Shown here piece after piece: positions 51,904-60,366 of a DNA stretch of 64,000 bases. Within the stretch, counting starts at the first letter, position 1; each line of letters starts with the position of its first letter. The notes below the pieces were generated by a model that was not told where the DNA came from, searched no databases, and worked only from the letters and a program-made list of their open reading frames with translations. This stretch comes from JAZKGA01 sp040386235 (GTDB lineage Bacteria; Pseudomonadota; Alphaproteobacteria; Micavibrionales; Micavibrionaceae), in assembly GCA_040386235.1 (NCBI GenBank), contig JAZKGA010000001.1, positions 124,001-188,000 on the forward strand, written 5' to 3'. The position numbers and the translations under genes were made by a program.

Positions 51904-52562
51904 GCCACATTCTCCATCACATCAGGCGTTAAATCTATGTTGTTCGTAGCATTTCCGGCCTGTGTTGCAAACAGGTCATTTTCATGCGGAATAACGTCAC
52001 GCGCGGCGCGACGATCCAACAGGCCCGCCGCCTTCATCTCAGCCAGACCGGGTAATTCATTCAAACTGGACAATGCAAAATGATCCAGAAATGCCGGCGT
52101 GGTCACCCATGTCAGCGGGCGGCCCGGCAATTCGCGGCGGCGGCCAGGTTTAATCCAGCCTGCCTCAAGAAGCGTATCAAGCGTGCCTTTGCTGGTCATC
52201 ACCCCACGTATCGTTTCAAGTTCCGCCCGTGTGACAGGTTGGTGATAGCTGATAATCGCAAGGGTTTCCAATGCCGCGCGGCTTATCTTCCGTTCCTCAA
52301 CCCGATGGTGGGTCAGATAGGGCGCAAGATCCGACGCGGTGCGAAAGCACCAGCCGCCATCACGTTGCACCAGTTCAACCCCTCGTCCTGCATAATCCTG
52401 CTGTAACGACAACAAAGCGGGCAACAACACGGCCCCATCTTCCATGCGTTCAGCCATGTCAGCGAGTGAGATCGGTTGAGGCGCCACGAAAATCATCGCT
52501 TCGCACGCGCGTTTTACGTGGTCCAGCGCTTTGAAATCAGCGGAAGCGGTGTGTGATGTCAT
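51900..52562 (-). CDS. scpB: Segregation and condensation protein B
   Basis: ScpB forms the SMC-ScpAB condensin complex by dimerising on ScpA. The 220-residue protein consists of two winged helix domains; the diagnostic segments are CEAMIFVAPQPISLADMAERM, LSRAALETLAIISYHQPVTRAELETIRGV and GRRRELPGRPLTWVTTPAFLDHF. ATGA overlaps occur at both ends. Confidence 0.95.
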   Translation of the reverse strand: MTSHTASADFKALDHVKRACEAMIFVAPQPISLADMAERMEDGAVLLPALLSLQQDYAGRGVELVQRDGGWCFRTASDLAPYLTHHRVEERKISRAALETLAIISYHQPVTRAELETIRGVMTSKGTLDTLLEAGWIKPGRRRELPGRPLTWVTTPAFLDHFALSSLNELPGLAEMKAAGLLDRRAARDVIPHENDLFATQAGNATNNIDLTPDVMENVA

Positions 52563-53416
52563 GATACGGATCTTTCCTGAAACTGCGCGGTGGCCCGCAT
52601 GTAAATAGGGTCAAAAGCAACGGCCTGGCGCAGATCAAGACTGCCCTGTTTAACCAATTCCAGTCCGGCCGTAAACAATGATGCCATCGAAGAACAGCGA
52701 TACAGCGCGCTTTCTTCTTCTTGCGGCAATAAGCTGTTCAGCGTGGTCCAGACCTGCTGCTTCCCGGATTGCGGCAGAGCGCCCAGCATCGCACACAGGC
52801 GCTGCATCGCGTCATCCATAGACATCAGGTGAAACACGGGCAGTTCATAGGTTTGCACCTGTTGCCGCTGTTGAATATCACCATAGGCCGCCAGCATGTC
52901 GTAAAGCGTGGCGGTATGCGTAACCTGGGTCACCATGCCTGCGGCGTGATCGTCTGCATCCGCCCGGCGTGCAAAAATCTGCTGACCCAGCTGTGGACGG
53001 GTGGACATGTCACGGGCAGCCGTTTGAACCGCCTCTAGCCGTTGCAACTGGAATTGCAGCGCCGCGGCCATTTGGCCGGCTGTCAGGCTGTCTTCTTCCT
53101 CTTGCGCCTGCTTCGGCAACAGCAAACGGGATTTCAGATACGCCAGCCACGCGGCCATGACCAGATAATCAGCCGCCAGATCAAGGCGTAATTCCTTGGC
53201 CTGGGCAATAAAGTTTAAATACTGGCGCACCAGTTGCAGGATCGACAGCTTGGCTAAGTCAACCTTTTGCCGCCGCGCCAATTCCAACAGAATATCTAAC
53301 GGCCCTTCATACCCATCAATATTAATCAACAGGACATCCATATCCGCAGCAGCAGCCGCATCATGCTGCGGGACATCCTCGCTGAAAACAGTGTCTGGCG
53401 GTAACTGTTTCATCAT
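52559..53416 (-). CDS. scpA: Segregation and condensation protein A
   Basis: ScpA is the kleisin that bridges the SMC heads. The 285-residue protein has the N-terminal kleisin segment DGYEGPLDILLELARRQKVDLAKLSILQLVRQYLNFI and YLVMAAWLAYLKSRLLLP, then a linker and a C-terminal winged helix (about 210-285). It overlaps the nagZ stop by ATGA. Confidence 0.95.
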   Translation of the reverse strand: MMKQLPPDTVFSEDVPQHDAAAAADMDVLLINIDGYEGPLDILLELARRQKVDLAKLSILQLVRQYLNFIAQAKELRLDLAADYLVMAAWLAYLKSRLLLPKQAQEEEDSLTAGQMAAALQFQLQRLEAVQTAARDMSTRPQLGQQIFARRADADDHAAGMVTQVTHTATLYDMLAAYGDIQQRQQVQTYELPVFHLMSMDDAMQRLCAMLGALPQSGKQQVWTTLNSLLPQEEESALYRCSSMASLFTAGLELVKQGSLDLRQAVAFDPIYMRATAQFQERSVS

Positions 53417-54393
53417 GCGCCTTTTACCGCATAACCAGCGGCCTGCATACGATGAAGCGCATGGTCATCTATGGGCGGCATGGCGTGCGCCAGACGTTGC
53501 ACGATGTCGAAACTGCCCGCACAATACAGCGCAACATCGCATCCAGCCTGAACCGAAGCCAGCGCCCGATCAATGGCATCGCCATAGGCCCGCAGGGCCT
53601 GCATATCCACATCATCACCCATCAACAGCCCCGTCAGCCCGATATCGTCGCGGATAATCTGACTAATCACAGTGGACGACAGGGAGGTGGGATGTACAGG
53701 ATCAATATCAGTCATCAACACATGTGCGGCCATACCCCAGATACGGTCGCGGTGCGGCGTGTTCAATGCCATGCGGAAGGCCGCAAAATCAGTGCGTGTC
53801 AGGTCATCGCGCGACGCAGTAATAACCGGCAAATCATGGTGGCTGTCAGCCGTAGCACGACCATGCCCCGGCAAATGCTTGATCACCGGAATAACACCGA
53901 CATCCAGATAAGCGTGGCAGACATCCTGCGCAGCACGCGCCACAATATCCGGATTATCGCTGTAACACCGCTGGCCCAACACATCATCCATATCCGCGGT
54001 TGCGACATCGGCCACAGGCGCGCAATTCACGTCGATCCCAAGGGCGGTCAGCGCGTTGCCAATTGATTGAGTATCGGTGGTTAACGCGGCGCATCCCGTC
54101 ACAATGTCGTTACCATAGAGAGGGCCATAGGTAACAGCACTAGGCCATTCAGGCCAGTGCGGCCCTCGCAAACGGGCCACCCGGCCACCTTCTTGATCAA
54201 TCAAGATGGGGCAGTGCCAGCCGACCGTTTCACGCAATGATCGGGTCAGGGCTGCCAGTTGGACAGGCGTTTCGATGTTGCGTGAAAACAGGATGAACCC
54301 AGCAGGACTGAACGCGGCAAAAAGCCTTTTTTCAGAGTCCGTTAAGGCCGGCCCCGCCACCGAAACGATGGAAGAGAAAGGCAATGCGGTCAT
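53413..54393 (-). CDS. nagZ: Beta-N-acetylglucosaminidase NagZ (GH3)
   Basis: Cytoplasmic hydrolase that removes GlcNAc from anhydromuropeptides in peptidoglycan recycling. The 326-residue protein has the GH3 signatures ILIDQEGGRVARL, KHLPGHGRATADSHHDLPVI (with the acid/base Asp-His pair), and the nucleophile in LLMGDDVDMQAL. There is no signal peptide, as expected. It starts 3 bases after the SPOR gene stop. Confidence 0.95.
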   Translation of the reverse strand: MTALPFSSIVSVAGPALTDSEKRLFAAFSPAGFILFSRNIETPVQLAALTRSLRETVGWHCPILIDQEGGRVARLRGPHWPEWPSAVTYGPLYGNDIVTGCAALTTDTQSIGNALTALGIDVNCAPVADVATADMDDVLGQRCYSDNPDIVARAAQDVCHAYLDVGVIPVIKHLPGHGRATADSHHDLPVITASRDDLTRTDFAAFRMALNTPHRDRIWGMAAHVLMTDIDPVHPTSLSSTVISQIIRDDIGLTGLLMGDDVDMQALRAYGDAIDRALASVQAGCDVALYCAGSFDIVQRLAHAMPPIDDHALHRMQAAGYAVKGA

Positions 54394-54396
54394 CGT

Positions 54397-55338
54397 TTAT
54401 GGCTTTACAACCAGGCACGAACCAGGTGTCGTGGCATTGATAGTGCCACAAATATCCTGCGCCTTTGCGGCAGAAACGGGGCCAGCCTGAATGCGGTAAT
54501 ACGTTCCCTTACCAGCAATATCCGCCTTTACCACGCGGTATTGCAGTGCCGATATCGTCGCACCATGCTTGGACTTCAATGTATCCCAGTGGCCAGCCGC
54601 AGCAGATTCTTCGCGGATAGAAGCCAGCTGTACATAGCGGCTGTCCGCAGCGGCGGGCGCAGCCTCAGCAACAGGTGCAGGCGCGGCAGCGGTCGTCGTT
54701 GGCGCAGATGTCGGGTCCGTACTTGTTTCCTCAAACACTTCATTCATCAAATTCGTGTTGCCGGATGTCGCCGTGGCCGGGGCCAGTTCATCCACCGAAG
54801 GGGCCGTGGTCGCAGTTGCAGCGGCCATCGGATCGGTCGTGCCGACCTTATTTTCTGCGATAACGCGCACGCCGTTTTTAACAGTTACGCCGTCCTGGCT
54901 TTCCATGGCGGACAGCGGATCGGTTTTGGTTGGCAAGGCTGCGCCATTGGCATTGGCCGCCTGTTCAACATCCGCGCGGGTTAACGCACCCTGACCATCT
55001 TCGGCAACAACAGCGCCATCTGTGGCCCCCATCGTATCAAACAGGTTGTTCTCTGTGCCAGTCAGGGCCTGACCATCTTCACCAGCCGGCGTTTGGCGCA
55101 TTGGCTGACCATCTGCACCAATCAAGGGCAATTCGTCCGCCGTGGCGATCACATCGCCTTCATCGCTTTTATTCAGGCCAGAGACCAGAAGAACAACGGC
55201 AAACAGGGCCGCAACCACAATCAATACACCACCCCAAAAGGCAGGGCGCTGCCACATCGGCACTTGATACGTGTCGAAGCGCTGGCGCATGCGCGTCAGC
55301 AGGTTGTCATTTTCTTCAAAGTCAAAACGTTGTTCCAT
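54397..55338 (-). CDS. SPOR-domain membrane protein
   Basis: A 313-residue single-span protein: a short cytoplasmic segment, a membrane span at about residues 30-52 (FWGGVLIVVAALFAVVLLVSG), a long disordered periplasmic Thr/Ala-rich linker and a C-terminal SPOR domain (about 235-313, YVQLASIREESAAAGHWDTL, YYRIQAGPVSAAKAQDIC). SPOR domains bind glycan strands stripped of peptides at the septum, so a FtsN-like or division-associated role is likely. The position between dgt and nagZ is typical in alphaproteobacteria. Confidence 0.9.
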   Translation of the reverse strand: MEQRFDFEENDNLLTRMRQRFDTYQVPMWQRPAFWGGVLIVVAALFAVVLLVSGLNKSDEGDVIATADELPLIGADGQPMRQTPAGEDGQALTGTENNLFDTMGATDGAVVAEDGQGALTRADVEQAANANGAALPTKTDPLSAMESQDGVTVKNGVRVIAENKVGTTDPMAAATATTAPSVDELAPATATSGNTNLMNEVFEETSTDPTSAPTTTAAAPAPVAEAAPAAADSRYVQLASIREESAAAGHWDTLKSKHGATISALQYRVVKADIAGKGTYYRIQAGPVSAAKAQDICGTINATTPGSCLVVKP

Positions 55339-55385
55339 AGCGATATCCTGATTCGTCTGTCAATTATGCCGGCATCATACCGAAA

Positions 55386-56573
55386 TCAAGACCCAGCGTC
55401 GAATAGGTTTTGATACTCCTTAGTCGCAAACCGGTCGGTCATACCGGCAATATAATCGGCGACATACCGGGCGAAAACCGCTTCATCCGCGCCTTTGGCC
55501 AGGGTTTGCCCCTGGTCCGGCAGCAGGGATGGATTACGCATAAAAGTTGTGAACAATTTTTTGATGATCGCGCCCCCTTCATCGCACATGTCGCGCACGG
55601 CCTGATGAAAATACATATGCTGGGTCAAGAATTGGCGTAATTGTCGCATTTTCGCGAAAACATCTGACGACATAATGACGCTCGGCTGGCCGCATTTGCG
55701 CACATCTTCGGCTGTTTCAATGTTCAGTCGGGCCAGATTGGCGCGCGTTGATTGGATCAAATCATCGACCATCAGCCCGATAATATCACGCACCGCTTCT
55801 TTGATCTGCATCCCTTCGGTGAGGTGCGGGTAATCGGCCCGGATACGCGGCAGGATATCTGCGTATAAATCCACCTCATTTTCCAGCTGCTGCAGTGTGA
55901 ATAATTTGCTGCGCAGCCCGTCTTCGACATCATGGTTGCAATAGGCAATATCATCGGCGAAATCAACGATCTGGGCCTCAGCTGAGGCATAATCCTGTAA
56001 TCGCAAATCCAGCAAATCGTTATACTGGTTCAGATGAAAGGCCAGACGGCCTTTCTTTGGGCCATTATGCTTGGCCAGCCCTTCTAACACCTCCCAGCTT
56101 AAGTTCAGGCCGCGCCATTCCGGATAGCGTTCCTCCAGATGCGTCACAACCCGCAAGGATTGATCGTTATGCTCGAAACCGCCATAGGGTTTCATCACGT
56201 CATTCAATGCATCGCCACCCACATGGCCAAACGGCGCATGGCCCAGATCGTGGCCCAGGGCGATCGCCTCGCTTAAATCTTCGTTGACCAAAAGGGCGCG
56301 CGCCAGGGTGCGGGCAATTTGTACGACCTCAAGCGTATGGGTCAGCCGTGTGCGGTAATGATCGTCGCCTTCGTGATGGACGAAGACCTGTGTTTTGTAT
56401 TTCAGGCGGCGAAACGCATTGCTGTGAATAATACGGTCGCGGTCGCGTTGAAAAGGCGTGCGGTACTGACTGTCCGGTTCAGAAACCAGGCGGCCGCGCG
56501 TCATATCAGGCCGGATTGCATAGCCGGCCAGGGGCACGGCGCAATAATTGCTCGCCACAGGTGAAATCGTCAT
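55386..56573 (-). CDS. dgt: Deoxyguanosinetriphosphate triphosphohydrolase-like HD protein
   Basis: HD-domain nucleotidase that hydrolyses dNTPs to deoxynucleoside and triphosphate. The 395-residue protein has RDRDRIIHSNAFRRLKYKTQVF, the metal-binding H...HD...D set (THTLEVVQIAR, ALGHDLGHAPFGHVGGDAL), and EIVDFADDIAYCNHDVEDG. It is the short alphaproteobacterial (type 2) form. AAGGCA precedes ATG 56573. It is the first gene of the 13-gene leftward run and divergent from erpA with 65 bases between starts. Confidence 0.94.
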   Translation of the reverse strand: MTISPVASNYCAVPLAGYAIRPDMTRGRLVSEPDSQYRTPFQRDRDRIIHSNAFRRLKYKTQVFVHHEGDDHYRTRLTHTLEVVQIARTLARALLVNEDLSEAIALGHDLGHAPFGHVGGDALNDVMKPYGGFEHNDQSLRVVTHLEERYPEWRGLNLSWEVLEGLAKHNGPKKGRLAFHLNQYNDLLDLRLQDYASAEAQIVDFADDIAYCNHDVEDGLRSKLFTLQQLENEVDLYADILPRIRADYPHLTEGMQIKEAVRDIIGLMVDDLIQSTRANLARLNIETAEDVRKCGQPSVIMSSDVFAKMRQLRQFLTQHMYFHQAVRDMCDEGGAIIKKLFTTFMRNPSLLPDQGQTLAKGADEAVFARYVADYIAGMTDRFATKEYQNLFDAGS

Positions 56574-56638
56574 TGTCGTTGCCTTGTCCTGCGGTTAAAG
56601 TCGCTTAGGTCATTTATATTATAGCCGCAGGAGCAACA

Positions 56639-56968
56639 ATGCCAGCCCCCCATTTGCACATCACCCCAGCCGCGAAAGCCCGTATATTAAGTCGTCGCGC
56701 CGATGCGGGTGACGCGCCCCTTTACCTGCGCCTGCTTGTGGATGGTGGCGGATGCTCTGGCTTTCAATATCAGATGGATTGGGTCACGGCCCCCCAAGGG
56801 GACGAAACCATCCTTGAAGATGCGATTGTCACCGACGATATGTCCCTGACCTATCTGACAGGTGCGACGCTTGATTTCACAAAAACATTAATGGGTGAGG
56901 ATTTTCAGATCGTCAATCCGAACGCCACGTCATCTTGCGGCTGTGGCACTTCATTTTCGATCGGTTAA
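56639..56968 (+). CDS. erpA: A-type iron-sulfur cluster insertion protein
   Basis: Carries and delivers Fe-S clusters to apoproteins. The 109-residue protein has the three conserved cysteines of the IscA/ErpA family in GGCSGFQYQ and SSCGCGTSF (CxC). The location next to dgt-xth agrees with ErpA rather than IscA, but the two are hard to separate by eye. AGGAG lies 6 bases before the ATG, and xth follows 5 bases later. Confidence 0.92.
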   Translation: MPAPHLHITPAAKARILSRRADAGDAPLYLRLLVDGGGCSGFQYQMDWVTAPQGDETILEDAIVTDDMSLTYLTGATLDFTKTLMGEDFQIVNPNATSSCGCGTSFSIG

Positions 56969-56973
56969 CCCAA

Positions 56974-57738
56974 ATGCGGATCGCCAGCTGGAACGTCAAT
57001 TCATTTAAGGTCCGCGCCGATCATCTGTCACAGTTTCTGGCCGAAAGCGGCACCGACATAATCGGTTTACAGGAACTGAAAGGCGAAACAATTGATACCG
57101 CGCCTTTAAAGACGGCGAGATATCACGTCGAATATGTCGGTCAAAAAGCCTATAATGGCGTTGCCATTGCGACCCGTCATATGGGCGCCGTTGTCGCAAC
57201 CCGCCTTGCGGGCGACGCAGACGACACTCAAGCTCGATATATCGAAATGGCCTTTCCGTGGGGCAATGTTCTAAATTGCTATATGCCGAACGGCAACCCT
57301 TTAGGGACTGAGAAATTCACCTATAAACTGGCCTGGCTGAAGCGGTTGCACGCACGGGTCGCCGCATTACGTACGGCGCGTACACCCTTTGTTTTATTAG
57401 GGGATTTCAACATTATTCCGATGCCGATAGATTGTTATGACCCCCTCGCCTGGGCTGGCGATGCCTTGTTCCAGCCGGAATCGCGCGGCGCCTATCAGGC
57501 GTTGTTAAACACGGGCATGGTTGATGCCTTTCGGCATTTGCATACGGACACGCAAGCGTACACGTTTTGGGATTACCAGGCAGGATGCTGGCCCCGCAAT
57601 CTGGGGATCAGGATTGATCATATTCTGTTGTCCCCCACGCTGGTGCCGCTGTTACGCGATTGCCAGATTGATCGCACCCCGCGCGGTTGGGAAAAGGCAT
57701 CAGACCACACACCGATCTGGATTGATCTGGACGTTTAA
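56974..57738 (+). CDS. xth: Exodeoxyribonuclease III / AP endonuclease
   Basis: Cleaves DNA 5' to abasic sites and has 3'-exonuclease activity. From ATG 56974 (MRIASWNVNSFKVR) it is 254 residues with the metal-binding Glu in LQELKGE, YNGVAIATR, the GDFNIIPMPIDCYDP motif, LGIRIDHILLS and the catalytic SDHTPIW end. ATG 56935, 33 bases inside erpA, is in frame but not conserved. Its stop overlaps that of the convergent glycosyltransferase gene by 4 bases. Confidence 0.95.
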   Translation: MRIASWNVNSFKVRADHLSQFLAESGTDIIGLQELKGETIDTAPLKTARYHVEYVGQKAYNGVAIATRHMGAVVATRLAGDADDTQARYIEMAFPWGNVLNCYMPNGNPLGTEKFTYKLAWLKRLHARVAALRTARTPFVLLGDFNIIPMPIDCYDPLAWAGDALFQPESRGAYQALLNTGMVDAFRHLHTDTQAYTFWDYQAGCWPRNLGIRIDHILLSPTLVPLLRDCQIDRTPRGWEKASDHTPIWIDLDV

Positions 57739-58928
57739 GCCAGTTGGCTTTGCACGCGTTTGCACCAGGCCTGAAGGGATTCTTCCGCACGGAAAACAGC
57801 CGCCGCGGCCAAGGCCCCGCGATGGGCAGAAAACCATAAATCACTGTCGTACCGGTATTTCAGGATTGCGGCGGCCAGCCCTGCGCCATCCCGTCCCCCA
57901 ATCACCTGACCGGCCTGATAAGACGTGATTAATTTGGCTGGATCGCTCTCCTCCGGTCCGACGAACAGGCTGGGGCGACCAACGGCAAACGCCGCGGTGA
58001 CCTCACTCGGCACAATAATGCCAAGCGCAGCATTTCGCAGGCCCTGCATATGCAGATCACCGCTTTGTAATAAATCGTACATTTTATCGGCGGGCTGAGG
58101 GGGCAGCAGGCGGATATTATTCAGCCCCAGCCGGGCACGCTCCTGCGCCAATAATTCAAGCCCCTCACCCACAAACATAAATTCAATATCCGGGTGCGAG
58201 GCCTCGATAATCGTTGCCGCCTGTAAATATGTGGCGATAGGTGCCAGACGTGAGATTGAGCCGAAATGCAGTATTCGAAATTTCGGCGTGTGATCGATAT
58301 GATGGCGACGGCTATCGTTTTTTGCATCGGCGGCGGGCTTGTCCCCCTCACTTGTTGCCACAGGCTGGCCCAGCGTCGTGGGACACCAATTGGTAATCAC
58401 ACTGATATGCGCCGGCGCCACGCCCTGCTCGACCAACAGCTTGGCCATACAGCGTCCAACCACGACAATCTTGCCCAGTTTTTGATAAATCGTCTGTAAT
58501 CGCCGTGATAATGCCCACACCCACAAACGCGGGATCTTGATTCCCTGCAACTCCCACACCTGGGGGTACAGGGCGTGCAGCCAGTGCATATGGCGGCGCG
58601 ACCGTTTTGTAATCAAAGCGTGGGCCAGCGGCAGGAACGCAAATGGCGTGTCCGTTGTGATAATCACGTCATGCACGGGCAGACGGCGCAAGGCGCGGCG
58701 AAACCGTGCAGCCAGACGCAGGCCGGGCCAGAACCGCGTGGCGTCACCCGTGGCTTTAACGCGGACATGGGCGAAATCGACCAGAGGGACCTCATCCGCA
58801 CTTAAGATCCGCACCTGCCACCCTTGCGCCTTTAATGCTGTTGCCAGCTCAAACGACAGGCGTGCCGAAGGCACGCCGTCAGCGCGGCAAGAGGGGGTTA
58901 TCAGTAAAACTGTCTGCAGTGTCAACAT
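57735..58928 (-). CDS. Glycosyltransferase, GT4-like
   Basis: A 397-residue GT-B fold enzyme. Seen: the N-terminal LLITPSCRADGVPSARLSFELATALKAQGWQVRILSADE, a middle linker around 170-205 with a charged insert, and the C-terminal nucleotide-sugar domain with FRILHFGSISR, EFMFVGEGLELLAQ and PSEVTAAFAVGRPSLFVG. It resembles WbuB/colanic-acid-type transferases. It is likely to act on a lipid- or cell-surface-linked acceptor, which I cannot identify. I use ATG 58928 instead of TTG 58937. It lies 48 bases after the secreted-protein gene. Confidence 0.84.
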   Translation of the reverse strand: MLTLQTVLLITPSCRADGVPSARLSFELATALKAQGWQVRILSADEVPLVDFAHVRVKATGDATRFWPGLRLAARFRRALRRLPVHDVIITTDTPFAFLPLAHALITKRSRRHMHWLHALYPQVWELQGIKIPRLWVWALSRRLQTIYQKLGKIVVVGRCMAKLLVEQGVAPAHISVITNWCPTTLGQPVATSEGDKPAADAKNDSRRHHIDHTPKFRILHFGSISRLAPIATYLQAATIIEASHPDIEFMFVGEGLELLAQERARLGLNNIRLLPPQPADKMYDLLQSGDLHMQGLRNAALGIIVPSEVTAAFAVGRPSLFVGPEESDPAKLITSYQAGQVIGGRDGAGLAAAILKYRYDSDLWFSAHRGALAAAAVFRAEESLQAWCKRVQSQLA

Positions 58929-58976
58929 GGTCGGCAAGCCAAAAGCCTAGCACAACGTGCCAGTGGATGCTATCGC

Positions 58977-59525
58977 CTATCGGTAATTATTGAAGATAGG
59001 TTTGTTGCCTTGGGTCGGCTTTTGCGTGCCATCAATCACCCGCACAGGGGCCGGTGCAGCACCGCCAGCGACGGTCGCACCAACTGGCACAGCAATACCA
59101 GCAGACTGGGCCGCCAGCATTTGTTTTTCAACCTCAATCTCTTGCGCTCGCAGGACCATATCACGATCAGCCGACGCAGCAATCGCCGCGGCAATCTGAC
59201 GATTGCGATTCATGTTGGCATTCGCGTACGCCTCACGCTGGGACTTGGCCATCATGGCGTTCGCGGCGGTGGGTGAGCCTGCGGCTTGTGCCGTTGTTGG
59301 TGTTTGCCGGGCGCTTAAGACCGGGTCGGCAGGCTTGCGCCCCAAACTTTGTTTGATGCGATCCACAAAGCCGCCTAAGAAAAGCGGGCCTTGGCGCACC
59401 GTCCCATCAACCGCTGGTGGCGCAACAACCGGCACGGGTGCGGCATCGGCCGCGACCTTAGCATTTTGTGCCAGGGCCGGGATGGCGATCAAGGATAAAA
59501 CAGTAACCAATAATGCGCGTTTCAT
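58977..59525 (-). CDS. Unknown exported Ala-rich protein with predicted coiled helix
   Basis: I do not recognise this 182-residue protein. It has a signal peptide (about residues 1-19, ALA-Q), a Pro/Val/Ala-rich linker, LFLGGFVDRIKQSLGRKPADP, a helix rich in Asn, Arg and Ala (about 92-140) and the ending NKPIFNNYR. No Cys is present, so no disulfide or lipoprotein. AAAGGAAG precedes the ATG. The gene precedes the glycosyltransferase on the same strand but no functional link is evident. Confidence 0.75.
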   Translation of the reverse strand: MKRALLVTVLSLIAIPALAQNAKVAADAAPVPVVAPPAVDGTVRQGPLFLGGFVDRIKQSLGRKPADPVLSARQTPTTAQAAGSPTAANAMMAKSQREAYANANMNRNRQIAAAIAASADRDMVLRAQEIEVEKQMLAAQSAGIAVPVGATVAGGAAPAPVRVIDGTQKPTQGNKPIFNNYR

Positions 59526-59711
59526 GCGGTCTTCCTTTATAAATATGACTGTTCTTATTCTAACAGAGCAGGAAAGACAAAAACAGTCTCTTTTTAACCG
59601 TTTGTTTCTTATGACATTTCTGGAATTAACAGGTCTTTAATATTTGACTGGCATGATACACATATTACGGAAATAGATGCGCCAAAAACGTGCAGGAAAA
59701 GAGGATATAAC

Positions 59712-60356
59712 ATGCGATTGAACATTGCCGAATTTGTGGCCCAAGCAGGGCTTGACGAAGGGTTTTATCCAGGTAAGCGCGTGGTCAAGCTGTGTCCGCA
59801 ACCAGGAGAGTTTAAAAGCCACTGCGTCGTTTATGACTGGCGCAATCCTGATAAGATTATGATTGAGATTATGGCGGGATTGACCGGGCATATCCTGCCA
59901 AAGCAGGATCTGGTCAAATATCCCGTCAGCTTCCAGACACCAACCTTCATTGAAATCGATATCGCGACTGGCAAGGTCACCGAACGGCGCCGCTTTATTG
60001 ATGGTGAGAGCGATGAAGGCGAAACAGAAGAGGGCCGCCGCGGATCCAGTGACTCACGCCGCCTGACGTCATTTAGTCGCGCTGTAGCGGGTGCTGTCCC
60101 CAATGTGGGTGATATCGCCAAGATCATTGTAATGGGAATGCAGGTTGCAGCCAATGCGTACGCCGCAGTCTTAACATCGTTCACGCAGCAAGCCGCGCGC
60201 GGCAAGATCATAGCGTCTGACATGCTGGCCCATGCGGGACAGCTTATCACCAAATTCACGCCGCCTACCTTCTTGAAGCCAACGGGGAATGAAACAGCTG
60301 TCTATAAATATGACCGCAGCAGGAATGAGCCGATGTTCGGAATGGGCCTGACCTGA
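59712..60356 (+). CDS. Unknown 214-residue protein
   Basis: I do not recognise it. The first 80 residues look like a compact beta-rich domain (KRVVKLCPQPGEFKSHCVVYDW, FIEIDIATGKVTERRRF), followed by a highly charged linker (GESDEGETEEGRRGSSDSRR, about 97-117) and an amphipathic, Ala-rich helical stretch from about 118 to 195, which might bind a membrane or a partner. There is no signal peptide. AGAGG lies before the ATG, so translation is credible. The 186-base upstream gap (59526-59711) holds TTGACT at 59644-59649 without a clear -10 and a GACTGTT/AACAGTC inverted pair. It converges on radA. Confidence 0.72.
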   Translation: MRLNIAEFVAQAGLDEGFYPGKRVVKLCPQPGEFKSHCVVYDWRNPDKIMIEIMAGLTGHILPKQDLVKYPVSFQTPTFIEIDIATGKVTERRRFIDGESDEGETEEGRRGSSDSRRLTSFSRAVAGAVPNVGDIAKIIVMGMQVAANAYAAVLTSFTQQAARGKIIASDMLAHAGQLITKFTPPTFLKPTGNETAVYKYDRSRNEPMFGMGLT

Positions 60357-60366
60357 TGTTCTGACC

